NCBI GenBank assembly: GCA_944387035.1
Contig: CALXDJ010000006.1
Span: 27,154 to 91,153 of the forward strand
Reading direction: 5' to 3'
Length of the DNA stretch: 64,000 bases
DNA from: an uncultured Oscillospiraceae bacterium
Lineage (GTDB): Bacteria; Bacillota; Clostridia; Oscillospirales; Oscillospiraceae
Shown here: in pieces, positions 43,769-51,762 of the stretch
Numbering within the stretch: position 1 is the stretch's first letter
Layout: each line of letters starts with the position of its first letter
Program-made: the position numbers and the translations under genes
The notes under the pieces: model-generated
Told to the model about the DNA's origin: nothing
Seen by the model: only the letters and a program-made list of their open reading frames with translations
Databases searched by the model: none

Positions 43769-43803
43769 AAAAAGGGGCTGCCGCGGAGGCAGCCCCTTTT
43801 TTA
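43769..43803 (-). terminator. Terminator/attenuator between the binding-protein gene and the ATPase gene
   Basis: On the minus strand GGGGCTGCC pairs with GGCAGCCCC around TCCGC, with an A-run before and a T-run after. It is placed to give more binding protein than membrane components by partial termination. Confidence 0.85.
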
Positions 43804-43822
43804 CCGGGGAGAATGGGCGAAA

Positions 43823-45100
43823 TCAGCCGTTGTTGTTCAGCTCCGTGATGCCATCGATGCGCAGATCGAAGTAGGGAGCGCTGCGGTAAACAGACTCCTG
43901 GAAGGCACCGTCGGAGATGACGTTCTCAGTGGGACCCTCGAAGACCACGTCGCCGGACTCAAAGTCAATGATGGAGAAGTTGACCTCATACTCGGTAACC
44001 GTCTGGCCGCCCACAGTGAACTTGGAGGTGTCGAACACCTTCAGGCTGCCGTCGTCGATTGCGGCCCAAGCAGCGTCCACAGCCTCCTGGGTGCCCTCGG
44101 CGCAGCTCTCGCCCAGGGTGGAGATCATGACGGCGTTGTTGGCGTGGCCGGTAGCATAGTCAGCGGGGATCTCCTCGCCGGCCATGAACTTCTCCAGAGT
44201 GGCCTGATAGAGGACAGACCAGTTATTCTGAGCAGAGGTCAGAGCGGCGGTGGGAGCCACAGAGAGCATGTCGATGTTGTAGCCCACGGAGTAAGCCACG
44301 GTGCCCTTTTCCTGAGCGTCCTGCACGGCAGAAGGTGCACCGGTGGAGTCAGCGTGCTGGCCAATGATGACGCAGCCGCGGGCCATCAGGGTGTTGGCGG
44401 CCTCAGCCTCGCCGGCCAGATCGAACCAGGAGTTGGTGTACTGCACTTCCATGTATGCCTCGGGAACGATGGACTGAATGCCCAGCAGGAAGGCGGTGTA
44501 GCCGCAGACCACTTCGGCATAGGGATAAGCGCCGACATAGCCGACCTTGGGATCGGTGACGGTACCGGCGTCCATCAGCTCCTTGAGCTTCATGCCGGCG
44601 ACCACGCCGGAGACGTAGCGGGACTCATACGTATAGGGGAAGATGTTCTTGAAGTTGTCAAGACCAGATACGCCGGCCTGGTCGCCGGTGCAGGAGACGA
44701 ACGTAATGTCCTCATACTCGCGGGCAGCCTGGAGCATATAGGGCTGGTGACCGTAAGAGTCGGAGAAGATGATGTCGCAGCCCTGTTCTGCCAGGTCCAC
44801 GGCAGCGTCGTAGCAGGCCTGGTTTTCGGCCACGTTGTACTTGAAGACCACCTGGTTGGTGTCAGTGGGATCGATGCCCAGAGCTTCGCAGGCAGCGGTG
44901 AGGCCATCGATATGGGCCACGTCGTAACCGGAGTTCTGGTCGTGGACGCAGATCAGACCCACTTTGATGTCAGCAGTCTCACCCTGGGTGGTTTCGCCGC
45001 CCTCATCGGCAGGGGTGTCCGATGTTTCTTCCTGGCCGCCGCAGGCGGTCAGGCTCAGGGCCATGACAAGTGTGAGAAGCAGTGCAAGAATCTTCTTCAT
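43823..45100 (-). CDS. BMP-family lipoprotein substrate-binding protein (nucleoside-type)
   Basis: This 425-residue lipoprotein has a signal peptide MKKILALLLTLVMALSLTAC with the lipobox Cys at 20, a Glu/Thr/Asp-rich linker, then a PnrA/BmpA-type binding domain: VGLICVHDQNSGYDVAHIDGL, IIFSDSYGHQPYMLQAA, KVGYVGAYPYAEVVCGYTAFLLGI. Members with known ligands bind purine nucleosides. It is the first gene of the transporter operon, with a promoter and a candidate regulator site directly upstream. Lgt is encoded at 36699. Confidence 0.92.
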   Translation of the reverse strand: MKKILALLLTLVMALSLTACGGQEETSDTPADEGGETTQGETADIKVGLICVHDQNSGYDVAHIDGLTAACEALGIDPTDTNQVVFKYNVAENQACYDAAVDLAEQGCDIIFSDSYGHQPYMLQAAREYEDITFVSCTGDQAGVSGLDNFKNIFPYTYESRYVSGVVAGMKLKELMDAGTVTDPKVGYVGAYPYAEVVCGYTAFLLGIQSIVPEAYMEVQYTNSWFDLAGEAEAANTLMARGCVIIGQHADSTGAPSAVQDAQEKGTVAYSVGYNIDMLSVAPTAALTSAQNNWSVLYQATLEKFMAGEEIPADYATGHANNAVMISTLGESCAEGTQEAVDAAWAAIDDGSLKVFDTSKFTVGGQTVTEYEVNFSIIDFESGDVVFEGPTENVISDGAFQESVYRSAPYFDLRIDGITELNNNG

Positions 45101-45158
45101 TCTGAAATCCTCCTTTACATTGATACACACGGGGTAAGGAATGACCTTGTCTACTGTC

Positions 45159-45187
45159 ATCATACAAGCTTGCCTTAAAAAATTCAA
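45159..45187 (-). promoter_or_regulatory. SigA-type promoter for the BMP transporter operon
   Basis: On the minus strand TTGAAT (45187-45182), 17-bp spacer, TATGAT (45164-45159), about 58 bp before the binding-protein start. Confidence 0.75.
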
Positions 45188-45196
45188 CATGGTTTT

Positions 45197-45213
45197 GGAA
45201 CAAATTGTGAAAA
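45197..45213. promoter_or_regulatory. Recurrent 17-bp motif, copy 1 (candidate Crp/Fnr-family site)
   Basis: GGAACAAATTGTGAAAA lies 9 bp upstream of the -35 of the transporter promoter (centre near -53). It matches copies at 53600-53616 and 54379-54395. Binding by the protein at 53698-54360 is inference. Confidence 0.4.
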
Positions 45214-45282
45214 TCCAGTCAAAAAATTTACTGTTTCCCAAAACTGTTTTTAGAATAATTTACAAATAAAGGAAAATGTGCA

Positions 45283-45317
45283 CAAAAAACCAGGAGAGCC
45301 ATGTCGGCTCTCCTGGT
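45283..45317 (-). terminator. Terminator after arcC
   Basis: ACCAGGAGAGCC (45289-45300) pairs with GGCTCTCCTGGT (45306-45317); on the minus strand a run of six T follows. Confidence 0.93.
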
Positions 45318-45331
45318 GAATCAGAACAAGG

Positions 45332-46267
45332 TTACTGGCTGATGGCGGTACCGGTTTTTCCTGCAATTCCGTCCTTTGCTTTTTCCAGCAGGGTAATCAG
45401 GGCGGTACGGCCGGGCTTGGACTCTGCAAACTTCACGGCAGCCTGCACTTTCGGCAGCATGCTGCCGGGAGCAAACTGGCCCTGTGCCGTATAGTCCCGG
45501 GCCTCCTGGGGGGTGAGATGGTCCAGCCAAAGCTGGTTGGGTTTGCCGAAATTAACGGCCACCTTTTCCACGGCGGTCAGGATAATCAGCGTGTCAGCGT
45601 CCAGCTCCTCGGCCAGCAGCTCGGATGCAAAGTCTTTATCGATGACCGCGCCGGCGCCTTTGAGGTGATTGCCCTCTGTCCGGTAGACGGGAATGCCGCC
45701 TCCGCCGCAGGCCACGGCGATCTGACCGGCGGCCAGCAGGGCACGGATGGTGTCGATCTCCACGATGGCCTTGGGCAGGGGAGAGGCCACACACCGGCGC
45801 CAGCCCCGGCCGGCGTCCTCCATGACGGTGTTGCCGCGGCGGCGCATTTCCTCCGCTTCTGCTTCCGTCATGAATGTGCCGATGGGCTTGGTGGGATTCT
45901 GGAAGGCGGGGTCGTTGGGGTCCACCTCCACCTGCGTGAGAATGGTAGCCACGCTCTTGTGGATGCCGCGGTTGAGCAGCTCCTCCCGCAGGGCATTTTG
46001 CAGGTCATACCCGATGTAGCCCTGACTCATGGCAGTGCAGACAGACATGGGGGCCATGGGATGGGAGGGATCTTCCCGGGAGAGGGTGGTCATGGCGATA
46101 TTGATCATGCCCACCTGGGGGCCATTGCCGTGAGCGACCACGACTTCGTGACCTTCCTCAATGAGATCTGCAATGGCACGGACCGTATGTTTGACAGCAG
46201 CCATCTGTTCGGGCAGGTTTTTGCCCAGGGCGTTGCCGCCCAGAGCGATCACAATGCGCTTACCCAT
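45332..46267 (-). CDS. arcC: Carbamate kinase
   Basis: This 311-residue kinase makes ATP from carbamoyl phosphate and ADP, releasing ammonia and CO2. Motifs are IALGGNALGKN (residues 7-17), VVVAHGNGPQVGMI near residue 43, AVACGGGGIPVYR near residue 185 and DKDFASELLAEELDADTLIILTAVEKVAVNFG. It is downstream of the ygeW-type and ygeY-type genes on the same strand. No arginine deiminase or ornithine carbamoyltransferase is present, so carbamoyl phosphate presumably comes from the YgeW-type enzyme. Confidence 0.96.
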   Translation of the reverse strand: MGKRIVIALGGNALGKNLPEQMAAVKHTVRAIADLIEEGHEVVVAHGNGPQVGMINIAMTTLSREDPSHPMAPMSVCTAMSQGYIGYDLQNALREELLNRGIHKSVATILTQVEVDPNDPAFQNPTKPIGTFMTEAEAEEMRRRGNTVMEDAGRGWRRCVASPLPKAIVEIDTIRALLAAGQIAVACGGGGIPVYRTEGNHLKGAGAVIDKDFASELLAEELDADTLIILTAVEKVAVNFGKPNQLWLDHLTPQEARDYTAQGQFAPGSMLPKVQAAVKFAESKPGRTALITLLEKAKDGIAGKTGTAISQ

Positions 46268-46329
46268 GATCGGTGATACCTCATTTCACAGTAATGTGGC
46301 GGAAGGACCGTCAGAAAAGCGGGCGGATT

Positions 46330-47520
46330 TTAAAACATCTTCCGCTTGCCGCCCTGATCCATGGCCATCAATGCGGCGACGGGATCCTTGACCTTGCTCA
46401 TCATGATCATGGCGGCGATGATGTAGGGCTTGTAGCTGGCTTCCTTGTACAGGGGCACCAGATAGCGGTCAAACACGGAGTTGTCCACCTCGCCCTCCGG
46501 GCAGCTCAGGCCGGTGATGTCGGCGGGCAGGCAGTGCAGATACAGAGCGCTGCCGTTTTTGGTGCGCTTCATCATCTCTTCGGAGCAGGTCCAATTCTTG
46601 TGCTGGGCGTTCTGAGCCAGCAGCTGCTTCTCCAGCGCATCGATTCCGGCCTGATCGCCTGCCTGATAGAGCTTGGTGCGCTGCTCCATGGCGGCAAAGG
46701 GAGCCCAGCTCTTGGGATAGACAATGTCGGCGCCGTCGAAGGCCTCTTCCATGGTGGCGACCTTCTTGTAGCTGCCGCCGGTGGCAGCGGCGTTCTTCCG
46801 GGCGATCTCTTCCACCTCGGGCATCACGTCATAGCCCTCGGGATGTGCCAGCACCACGTCCATGCCGAAGCGGGTCATCAGGCCGATGACGCCCTGGGGA
46901 ACGGACAGGGGCTTGCCGTAGGAGGGAGAATAGGCCCAAGTCATGGCGATCTTCTTGCCCTTGAGGTTCTCCACACCGCCGAACTCATGGATAATATGGA
47001 GCATGTCCGCCATGCACTGGGTGGGATGGTCCACGTCGCACTGCAGGTTCACCAGAGTGGGCTGCTGCTCCAGGATGCCGTCCCGGTAGCCTTCCTTCAC
47101 GGCGTCCATGAAGGTCTTCTGGTACTTATGGCCCTCGCCGATGAACATATCGTCCCGGATGCCGATGACGTCGGCCATGAAGGAGACCATGTTGGCGGTC
47201 TCACGGACCGTTTCGCCGTGGGCGATCTGAGACTTCTTTTCGTCCAGATCCTGCACCTGAAGACCCAGCAGGTTGCAGGCGGAGGCGAAGGAGAAGCGGG
47301 TACGGGTGGAGTTGTCGCGGAAGATGGAGATGCCCAGACCGGAATCGAAGATCCGGGTGGACTTGTTGCGCTCCCGCAGATCCCGCAGGGCGTCGGCTAC
47401 GGTAAAGATGGCTTCCAGTTCCTCGTCGGTCTTATCCCAGGTCCAATAGAAGTCGCTCTTATACATATTGTTGATGTGCAGCTTTTCCAGATGCTTGGCC
47501 AGCTCAATCGTCTTGGACAT
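46330..47520 (-). CDS. ygeW: YgeW-type knotted carbamoyltransferase
   Basis: This 396-residue ATCase/OTCase-fold protein has the carbamoyl-phosphate motif FRDNSTRTRFSF (Ser71-Arg75) and the HCLP motif in LYLHCLPADITG near residue 337. The second-substrate loop and the insert AWAYSPSYGKPLSVPQG identify the YgeW group, not ornithine or aspartate carbamoyltransferase. In purine-degrading gut bacteria ygeW belongs to the conserved urate/xanthine-degradation cluster. The likely direction is phosphorolysis of a carbamoylated amine to carbamoyl phosphate, feeding ArcC; the true substrate is unproven. Confidence 0.9.
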   Translation of the reverse strand: MSKTIELAKHLEKLHINNMYKSDFYWTWDKTDEELEAIFTVADALRDLRERNKSTRIFDSGLGISIFRDNSTRTRFSFASACNLLGLQVQDLDEKKSQIAHGETVRETANMVSFMADVIGIRDDMFIGEGHKYQKTFMDAVKEGYRDGILEQQPTLVNLQCDVDHPTQCMADMLHIIHEFGGVENLKGKKIAMTWAYSPSYGKPLSVPQGVIGLMTRFGMDVVLAHPEGYDVMPEVEEIARKNAAATGGSYKKVATMEEAFDGADIVYPKSWAPFAAMEQRTKLYQAGDQAGIDALEKQLLAQNAQHKNWTCSEEMMKRTKNGSALYLHCLPADITGLSCPEGEVDNSVFDRYLVPLYKEASYKPYIIAAMIMMSKVKDPVAALMAMDQGGKRKMF

Positions 47521-47602
47521 TGTAAAGCACTCCTTTATTTTATTTCAATCAGAATCCATAGTGAGAAAGCGGCGGGGGAACGTGCTCCCCCGCACGGCTG
47601 AA

Positions 47603-49015
47603 TTACTGGATGTCGTTATCCGTCAGGCTCTGACGGAACTCGGTGACGTCGGCCGTCTTGTTTTCCGCCTTGTAGAGATTCACGGCGGCCACATACATGG
47701 CGGCGCAGGTTACCAGATCCTGCTTCCAGGTGATCTCATTGGGGGCGTGAGCCTGAGACTCGGCGCCGGGACCGAAGCCCACGCAGGGGATGCCGTACCG
47801 GCCCTGAATGGCCACGCAGTTGGTGGAGAAGGTCCACTTGTCGGTGAGGGGACGGCCCGTCCGCAGATGCATGGCGTCCTTCTTGGGATCGCTGTCGGCA
47901 TGGCCGATGCGCTCTGTGCCCCACAGGGCATGGTGGGCATCCACCAGGGCCTGCACATGGGCGGCACTTTCCTTATTGATCCAGGTGGGGAAGAAGCACT
48001 CGGTCTCATAGACCTCGCCGGTCCAGGAGGGCCGGTCATACATGTACATGGAGACCTTCACGTCGTCGCCGTACTTCTTCACGCTGGGCAGGTCCCGGAT
48101 TTCCTGCAGGCAGGAGTCCCAGGTCTCGCCGGCGGTCATGCGCCGGTCGATGGAGATGGAGCAGCTGTCCGCCACGGCGCAGCGGGAAGGAGAGGTGTAG
48201 AAGATCTGGGAAACCGTGCAGGTACCGCGTCCCAGGAACTGGGCATCTTCATAATGCTCGGGATTGAATTCGGGGTTGAGCATCTTCACCAAGCCCTTGA
48301 CAGTGTTGGAAGGACCATCGCCGTTTTCGTTGAGGGCCCGGACATCCTGCAGGATGTCGGCCATCTTGTAAATGGCGTTGTCGCCCCGGGAAGGAGCGGA
48401 GCCGTGGCAGGAGACGCCCTTGACGTCCACCCGGATTTCCATACGGCCGCGGTGACCGCGGTAAATGCCGCCGTCGGTGGGTTCGGTGGAAATGACAAAC
48501 TCGATCTTCTCCTGGGCCTCTTCCTTGCTGGAGAAGTACTTGTTGACGATGTACTGCCAGCACATGCCGTCGCAGTCCTCTTCCTGCACGGAGCCGACTA
48601 CCATGATCCGATACCCTGCGGGGATCAGATTCAGGTCCTTCATAATTTTGGCGCCGTACACTGCCGAGGCCATGCCGCCCTCCTGGTCGGAGCCGCCCCG
48701 GCCAAAGATGATGTCGTCTGTTTCATAGCCCTGATAGGGGTCTGCTTCCCAGTTGTCGGCGTTGCCAATACCAACGGTGTCGATGTGGGAATCGATGGCG
48801 ATGATCTTGTCTCCGCTGCCCATCCAGCCGATGACGTTGCCCAGACCGTCAATTTCCACCTTGTCAAAGCCCAGCTTTTCCATCTCGGCCTTGATGCAGT
48901 GCACCACATCCTTTTCTTCGCAGCTTTCGCTGGGGTGGGAGATCATTTCCCGCAGGAACCGGGTCATGTCGGCCTGATAGCCTCTGGCCGCTGCCTTGAT
49001 CGCTTCAAAATCCAT
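47603..49015 (-). CDS. ygeY: YgeY-type M20 family amidohydrolase
   Basis: This 470-residue protein is an M20/ArgE-DapE-like metallohydrolase. Metal ligands are visible in [13 protein letters not shown] (near residue 74), [19 protein letters not shown] (near residue 105), and SVQEEDCDG (near residue 142), with a late His in [15 protein letters not shown]. This is the YgeY group, named for linkage to selenium/purine metabolism genes. The ATG 49015 is chosen because GGAGG lies 8 bases upstream. It heads the minus-strand operon with ygeW and arcC and is divergent from the regulator. It probably hydrolyses an amide or ureide intermediate. Confidence 0.9.
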   Translation of the reverse strand: MDFEAIKAAARGYQADMTRFLREMISHPSESCEEKDVVHCIKAEMEKLGFDKVEIDGLGNVIGWMGSGDKIIAIDSHIDTVGIGNADNWEADPYQGYETDDIIFGRGGSDQEGGMASAVYGAKIMKDLNLIPAGYRIMVVGSVQEEDCDGMCWQYIVNKYFSSKEEAQEKIEFVISTEPTDGGIYRGHRGRMEIRVDVKGVSCHGSAPSRGDNAIYKMADILQDVRALNENGDGPSNTVKGLVKMLNPEFNPEHYEDAQFLGRGTCTVSQIFYTSPSRCAVADSCSISIDRRMTAGETWDSCLQEIRDLPSVKKYGDDVKVSMYMYDRPSWTGEVYETECFFPTWINKESAAHVQALVDAHHALWGTERIGHADSDPKKDAMHLRTGRPLTDKWTFSTNCVAIQGRYGIPCVGFGPGAESQAHAPNEITWKQDLVTCAAMYVAAVNLYKAENKTADVTEFRQSLTDNDIQ

Positions 49016-49086
49016 CACACTGTCCTCCATCAAATCTGATTTAGTCAACAGGTCCTTACAAACGCCCTTTGGCTTACTCTACCCCT

Positions 49087-49114
49087 ATCATAGCATAAGA
49101 AACCCACTTGTCAA
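49087..49114 (-). promoter_or_regulatory. Promoter for ygeY-ygeW-arcC
   Basis: On the minus strand TTGACA (49114-49109), 16-bp spacer, TATGAT (49092-49087). Confidence 0.75.
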
Positions 49115-49154
49115 ACAAAAAATTAGAAAACCAAAAAATTTTTTTGAAAAGCGG

Positions 49155-49182
49155 TTGATTTATATAAAAACTATGGTATCAT
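49155..49182 (+). promoter_or_regulatory. Promoter for the regulator and PLP-enzyme genes
   Basis: TTGATT (49155-49160), 16-bp spacer, TATCAT (49177-49182). It is divergent from the ygeY promoter across about 40 bp of A/T-rich DNA (49115-49154) that could hold an operator. Confidence 0.6.
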
Positions 49183-49207
49183 GATCATGGGAAGTTGGAT
49201 GATTTCC

Positions 49208-49885
49208 ATGGAGTTTTCGGGAAAAGGAGGGATATCTACGGAAAGCGGAAAGCTGGAGCTGCTGCGGCAGGTGGCGGCGGGAATCGCCGCCCAGTTCGGC
49301 AGCAGCTGTGAGGTGGTGGTCCACGATTTGAGCCGCCATCCGGACCACTCCATTGTGGCCATTGTCAATGGTCACGTCTCCGGCCGGAAGGTGGGAGATG
49401 GGGCGTCAGCCGTGGTGCTGGAGCAGATGGAGACCAACGATCCGGAGCCCAAGGATCATCTTTGTTATTTGACTAAGACACCGGATGGGAAGATTCTCAA
49501 ATCGTCCACGGTGTATATCCGCAACAGCAAGGGCAAGGTCTCGGCGATCTTGTCCATCAACTATGATATTTCCAAGCTGCTGATGGTGGAAGATGCGGTG
49601 CGGGAGCTGATTACGACCCAGGAGCCGCAGCCGTCGGAGCCGGAACGGATTGTCAATGTCAACGATTTGCTGGAGGATCTCATCGAGCAGTCCGTGGCTC
49701 TGGTTGGCAAACCGGTGGCGCTGATGAATAAGGATGACAAGGTAAAGGCCATCCAGTTCCTCAATCAGAATGGGGCGTTTCTCGTCACCAAGTCCGGTGA
49801 TAAGATTGCCAAATATTTTGGAATTTCCAAGTACACGCTGTATTCCTATATCGATACGAAGCAACAGGAGGAGAAGCAGGCATGA
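49208..49885 (+). CDS. YheO/DauR-like PAS-HTH transcriptional regulator
   Basis: This protein of about 225 residues has an N-terminal YheO-like PAS domain (LRQVAAGIAAQFGSSCEVVVHDLS, then SIVAIVNGHVSGRKVGDGAS) and a C-terminal helix-turn-helix (GDKIAKYFGISKYTLYSYIDTK). Relatives control amino acid or ureide degradation genes; DauR is one. The stop overlaps the start of the PLP enzyme. The start is uncertain: ATG 49208 has little Shine-Dalgarno, and the strong AAAAGGAGGG at 49222-49231 is followed in frame only by ACG at 49238. It is divergent from ygeY, the usual place for a local regulator. Confidence 0.82.
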   Translation: MEFSGKGGISTESGKLELLRQVAAGIAAQFGSSCEVVVHDLSRHPDHSIVAIVNGHVSGRKVGDGASAVVLEQMETNDPEPKDHLCYLTKTPDGKILKSSTVYIRNSKGKVSAILSINYDISKLLMVEDAVRELITTQEPQPSEPERIVNVNDLLEDLIEQSVALVGKPVALMNKDDKVKAIQFLNQNGAFLVTKSGDKIAKYFGISKYTLYSYIDTKQQEEKQA

Positions 49886-51357
49886 TTGATTTTACCATCC
49901 AAAAAGAAGGCTTGGCCCACAACATTGCCAAGGCCCGGGAAAACGGCATTCTCATTCCTACCATCCGTCAGATGCAGCACCCGGAGACGATTCCGGAGAA
50001 GGTGCAGGCAAAACTGAAGAAGGTGGGGATGGGGGATGTGGACCCGCTGAACCTCTTCCGGATCACTTGGAAGAATGAACCGGTGGAAGCGGGAGGTCTG
50101 TTCCGCCAGGTGCCCAACTATATCGAGCTGCCCAGCTCTCTGACGGGCGTACCTTGCCGGATTGTGGCCATGGTGGGAAAATGGTTCCCCACGGGCTGCC
50201 ACAAGGTGGGAGCCAGCTTCGGCTGTCTGGCACCGCGCCTGGTGACCGGCCAGTTTGACGTGGAGCGGCACAAGGCCGTCTGGCCGTCCACCGGCAACTA
50301 CTGCCGGGGCGGCGCGTTCAACTCCCGGCTGCTGGGGGCCCAGGGCGTGGCGATTTTGCCCGCCGAGATGTCCCGGGAGCGCTTTGACTGGCTTCACGCC
50401 ATCGGCGCCCAGGTGATCGCCACCCCCGGCTGCGAGTCCAACGTCAAGGAAATCTTCGACAAGACCAATGAACTCAAGCAGGACCCGCAGTACATGATTT
50501 TCAACCAGTTTGAGGAAATGGGCAATCCCCTCTGGCACTATAATGTCACCGGCAACGCCCTGGCGGATGTGTTTGAGGCCATCAAGCGTCCCGGCGACCG
50601 GTTTGCCGGCGCCTGCTTCACCTCCGGTTCTGCCGGCACCATGTCCACCGGCGACCGGCTCAAGGAGCTGTATCCGAAACTAAAGCTGGGCGTGGGCGAG
50701 GCGCTGCAGTGCCCCACGATTCTGGAAAACGGCTTCGGCGGTCACCGGATTGAGGGCATCGGCGACAAGCACATTCCCTGGATCCACAATGTGAAGAACA
50801 CGGATATGGTCATCGACATTGACGATGAGGATTCCCAGCGGCTGCTGCGGCTGTTCAACACGCCGGAGGGCCGGACCTATCTCAAAGAGGAGCTGCATCT
50901 TTCCGATGAGCTGCTGGAGCAGCTGACGTGGCTGGGCATCAGCGGCATTGCCAATGTGCTCTGCTGCATCAAGATGGCGAAGTACTATGAGCTGACCGAG
51001 CGGGATGTGGTGGGTACTGTGCTGACGGACTCCGCCGTGATGTATGGCAGCCGCATCCAGGAGCTCAATGAGCTCCACGGGGCATACACCGTCCGGGAGG
51101 CAGCCATGGACCATGCGATCCACATGCTGGGCCTTAAGACCGACAGCATGATGGAGCTGACCTATCGGGACCGCAAGCGGATCCACAACCTGAAGTATTA
51201 CACTTGGGTGGAACAGCAGGGCAAGACCGCGGAAGAGCTTGATGCCCTTTGGTACGATACCGAAGGAACCTGGGACGCCGTTCACGCTCAGGCCAAGGAT
51301 CTGGATGAGCTGATCGATGCATTCAACGAAGAAACGGGTGTGCTGAAGACCCTGTAA
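49882..51357 (+). CDS. Fold-type II PLP-dependent enzyme, unusual 491-residue type
   Basis: This protein has the beta-family PLP signature CHKVGASFG (Lys108 as the likely Schiff-base lysine) and a phosphate-region-like WPSTGNYCRGGAFNSRLLG (about residues 134-152), followed by CFTSGSAGTMSTGDRLKELYP near residue 255. It is about 90 residues longer than YgeX diaminopropionate ammonia-lyase and does not carry YgeX motifs. The overlap with the regulator gene and divergence from ygeY-ygeW suggest that it processes an amino acid released in that pathway, possibly by beta-elimination. The substrate is inference. The family name is not known to me. Confidence 0.82.
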   Translation: MIDFTIQKEGLAHNIAKARENGILIPTIRQMQHPETIPEKVQAKLKKVGMGDVDPLNLFRITWKNEPVEAGGLFRQVPNYIELPSSLTGVPCRIVAMVGKWFPTGCHKVGASFGCLAPRLVTGQFDVERHKAVWPSTGNYCRGGAFNSRLLGAQGVAILPAEMSRERFDWLHAIGAQVIATPGCESNVKEIFDKTNELKQDPQYMIFNQFEEMGNPLWHYNVTGNALADVFEAIKRPGDRFAGACFTSGSAGTMSTGDRLKELYPKLKLGVGEALQCPTILENGFGGHRIEGIGDKHIPWIHNVKNTDMVIDIDDEDSQRLLRLFNTPEGRTYLKEELHLSDELLEQLTWLGISGIANVLCCIKMAKYYELTERDVVGTVLTDSAVMYGSRIQELNELHGAYTVREAAMDHAIHMLGLKTDSMMELTYRDRKRIHNLKYYTWVEQQGKTAEELDALWYDTEGTWDAVHAQAKDLDELIDAFNEETGVLKTL

Positions 51358-51376
51358 CATCCCACACAAAACGCCT

Positions 51377-51409
51377 CAGGGGGCGGGGCGGATGCCCCGC
51401 CCCCTGTTT
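51377..51409 (+). terminator. Terminator after the PLP enzyme gene
   Basis: CAGGGGGCGGGGC pairs with GCCCCGCCCCCTG around GGAT, then TTTCTTTC. Confidence 0.85.
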
Positions 51410-51430
51410 CTTTCAGAGAAGGGAGTGCGT

Positions 51431-51652
51431 ATGGGGAGAATGCCATGGAAGCGGTTCATCTGGGACATTGCCATCGTCTTGGCTGGGCTTTTGGTGCTGT
51501 TTGGCCTGAGATGGCTGGTTCATGGTTCTTATGAATGGGTACCAACGGCCGAGCAGCAGGACAAGGCCCGGATCGCGGCGGTGTATTGGCTGATTTTGAC
51601 GGTACCGGTCCTGGCTTGGTGCATCTTCATGCGGCTCCAACGGAAGAAATGA
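51431..51652 (+). CDS. Small two-helix membrane protein, function unknown
   Basis: This 73-residue protein has GAAGGGAG 6 bases before the ATG at 51431, two hydrophobic helices (about residues 11-29 and 47-66) and a basic C-terminus RLQRKK. The spacer between the helices contains HGSYEWVPTAEQQDKA. No family is recognised. It lies between the two PLP-enzyme genes. Confidence 0.6.
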   Translation: MGRMPWKRFIWDIAIVLAGLLVLFGLRWLVHGSYEWVPTAEQQDKARIAAVYWLILTVPVLAWCIFMRLQRKK

Positions 51653-51762
51653 TCCTTTGAGCTGGAAAAATGAGGCGGGCGATGCAATTTCTGACATGGA
51701 GATACGGCTGCATGCCTCCATTCACCAGAAGGGGAAAGAAGCGATGAAAGAGGAGTTATATT

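Noticed and set aside
49882..51357. Naming the gene ygeX
   Set aside because: Length and motifs differ from the roughly 400-residue diaminopropionate ammonia-lyase; only the position suggests it.
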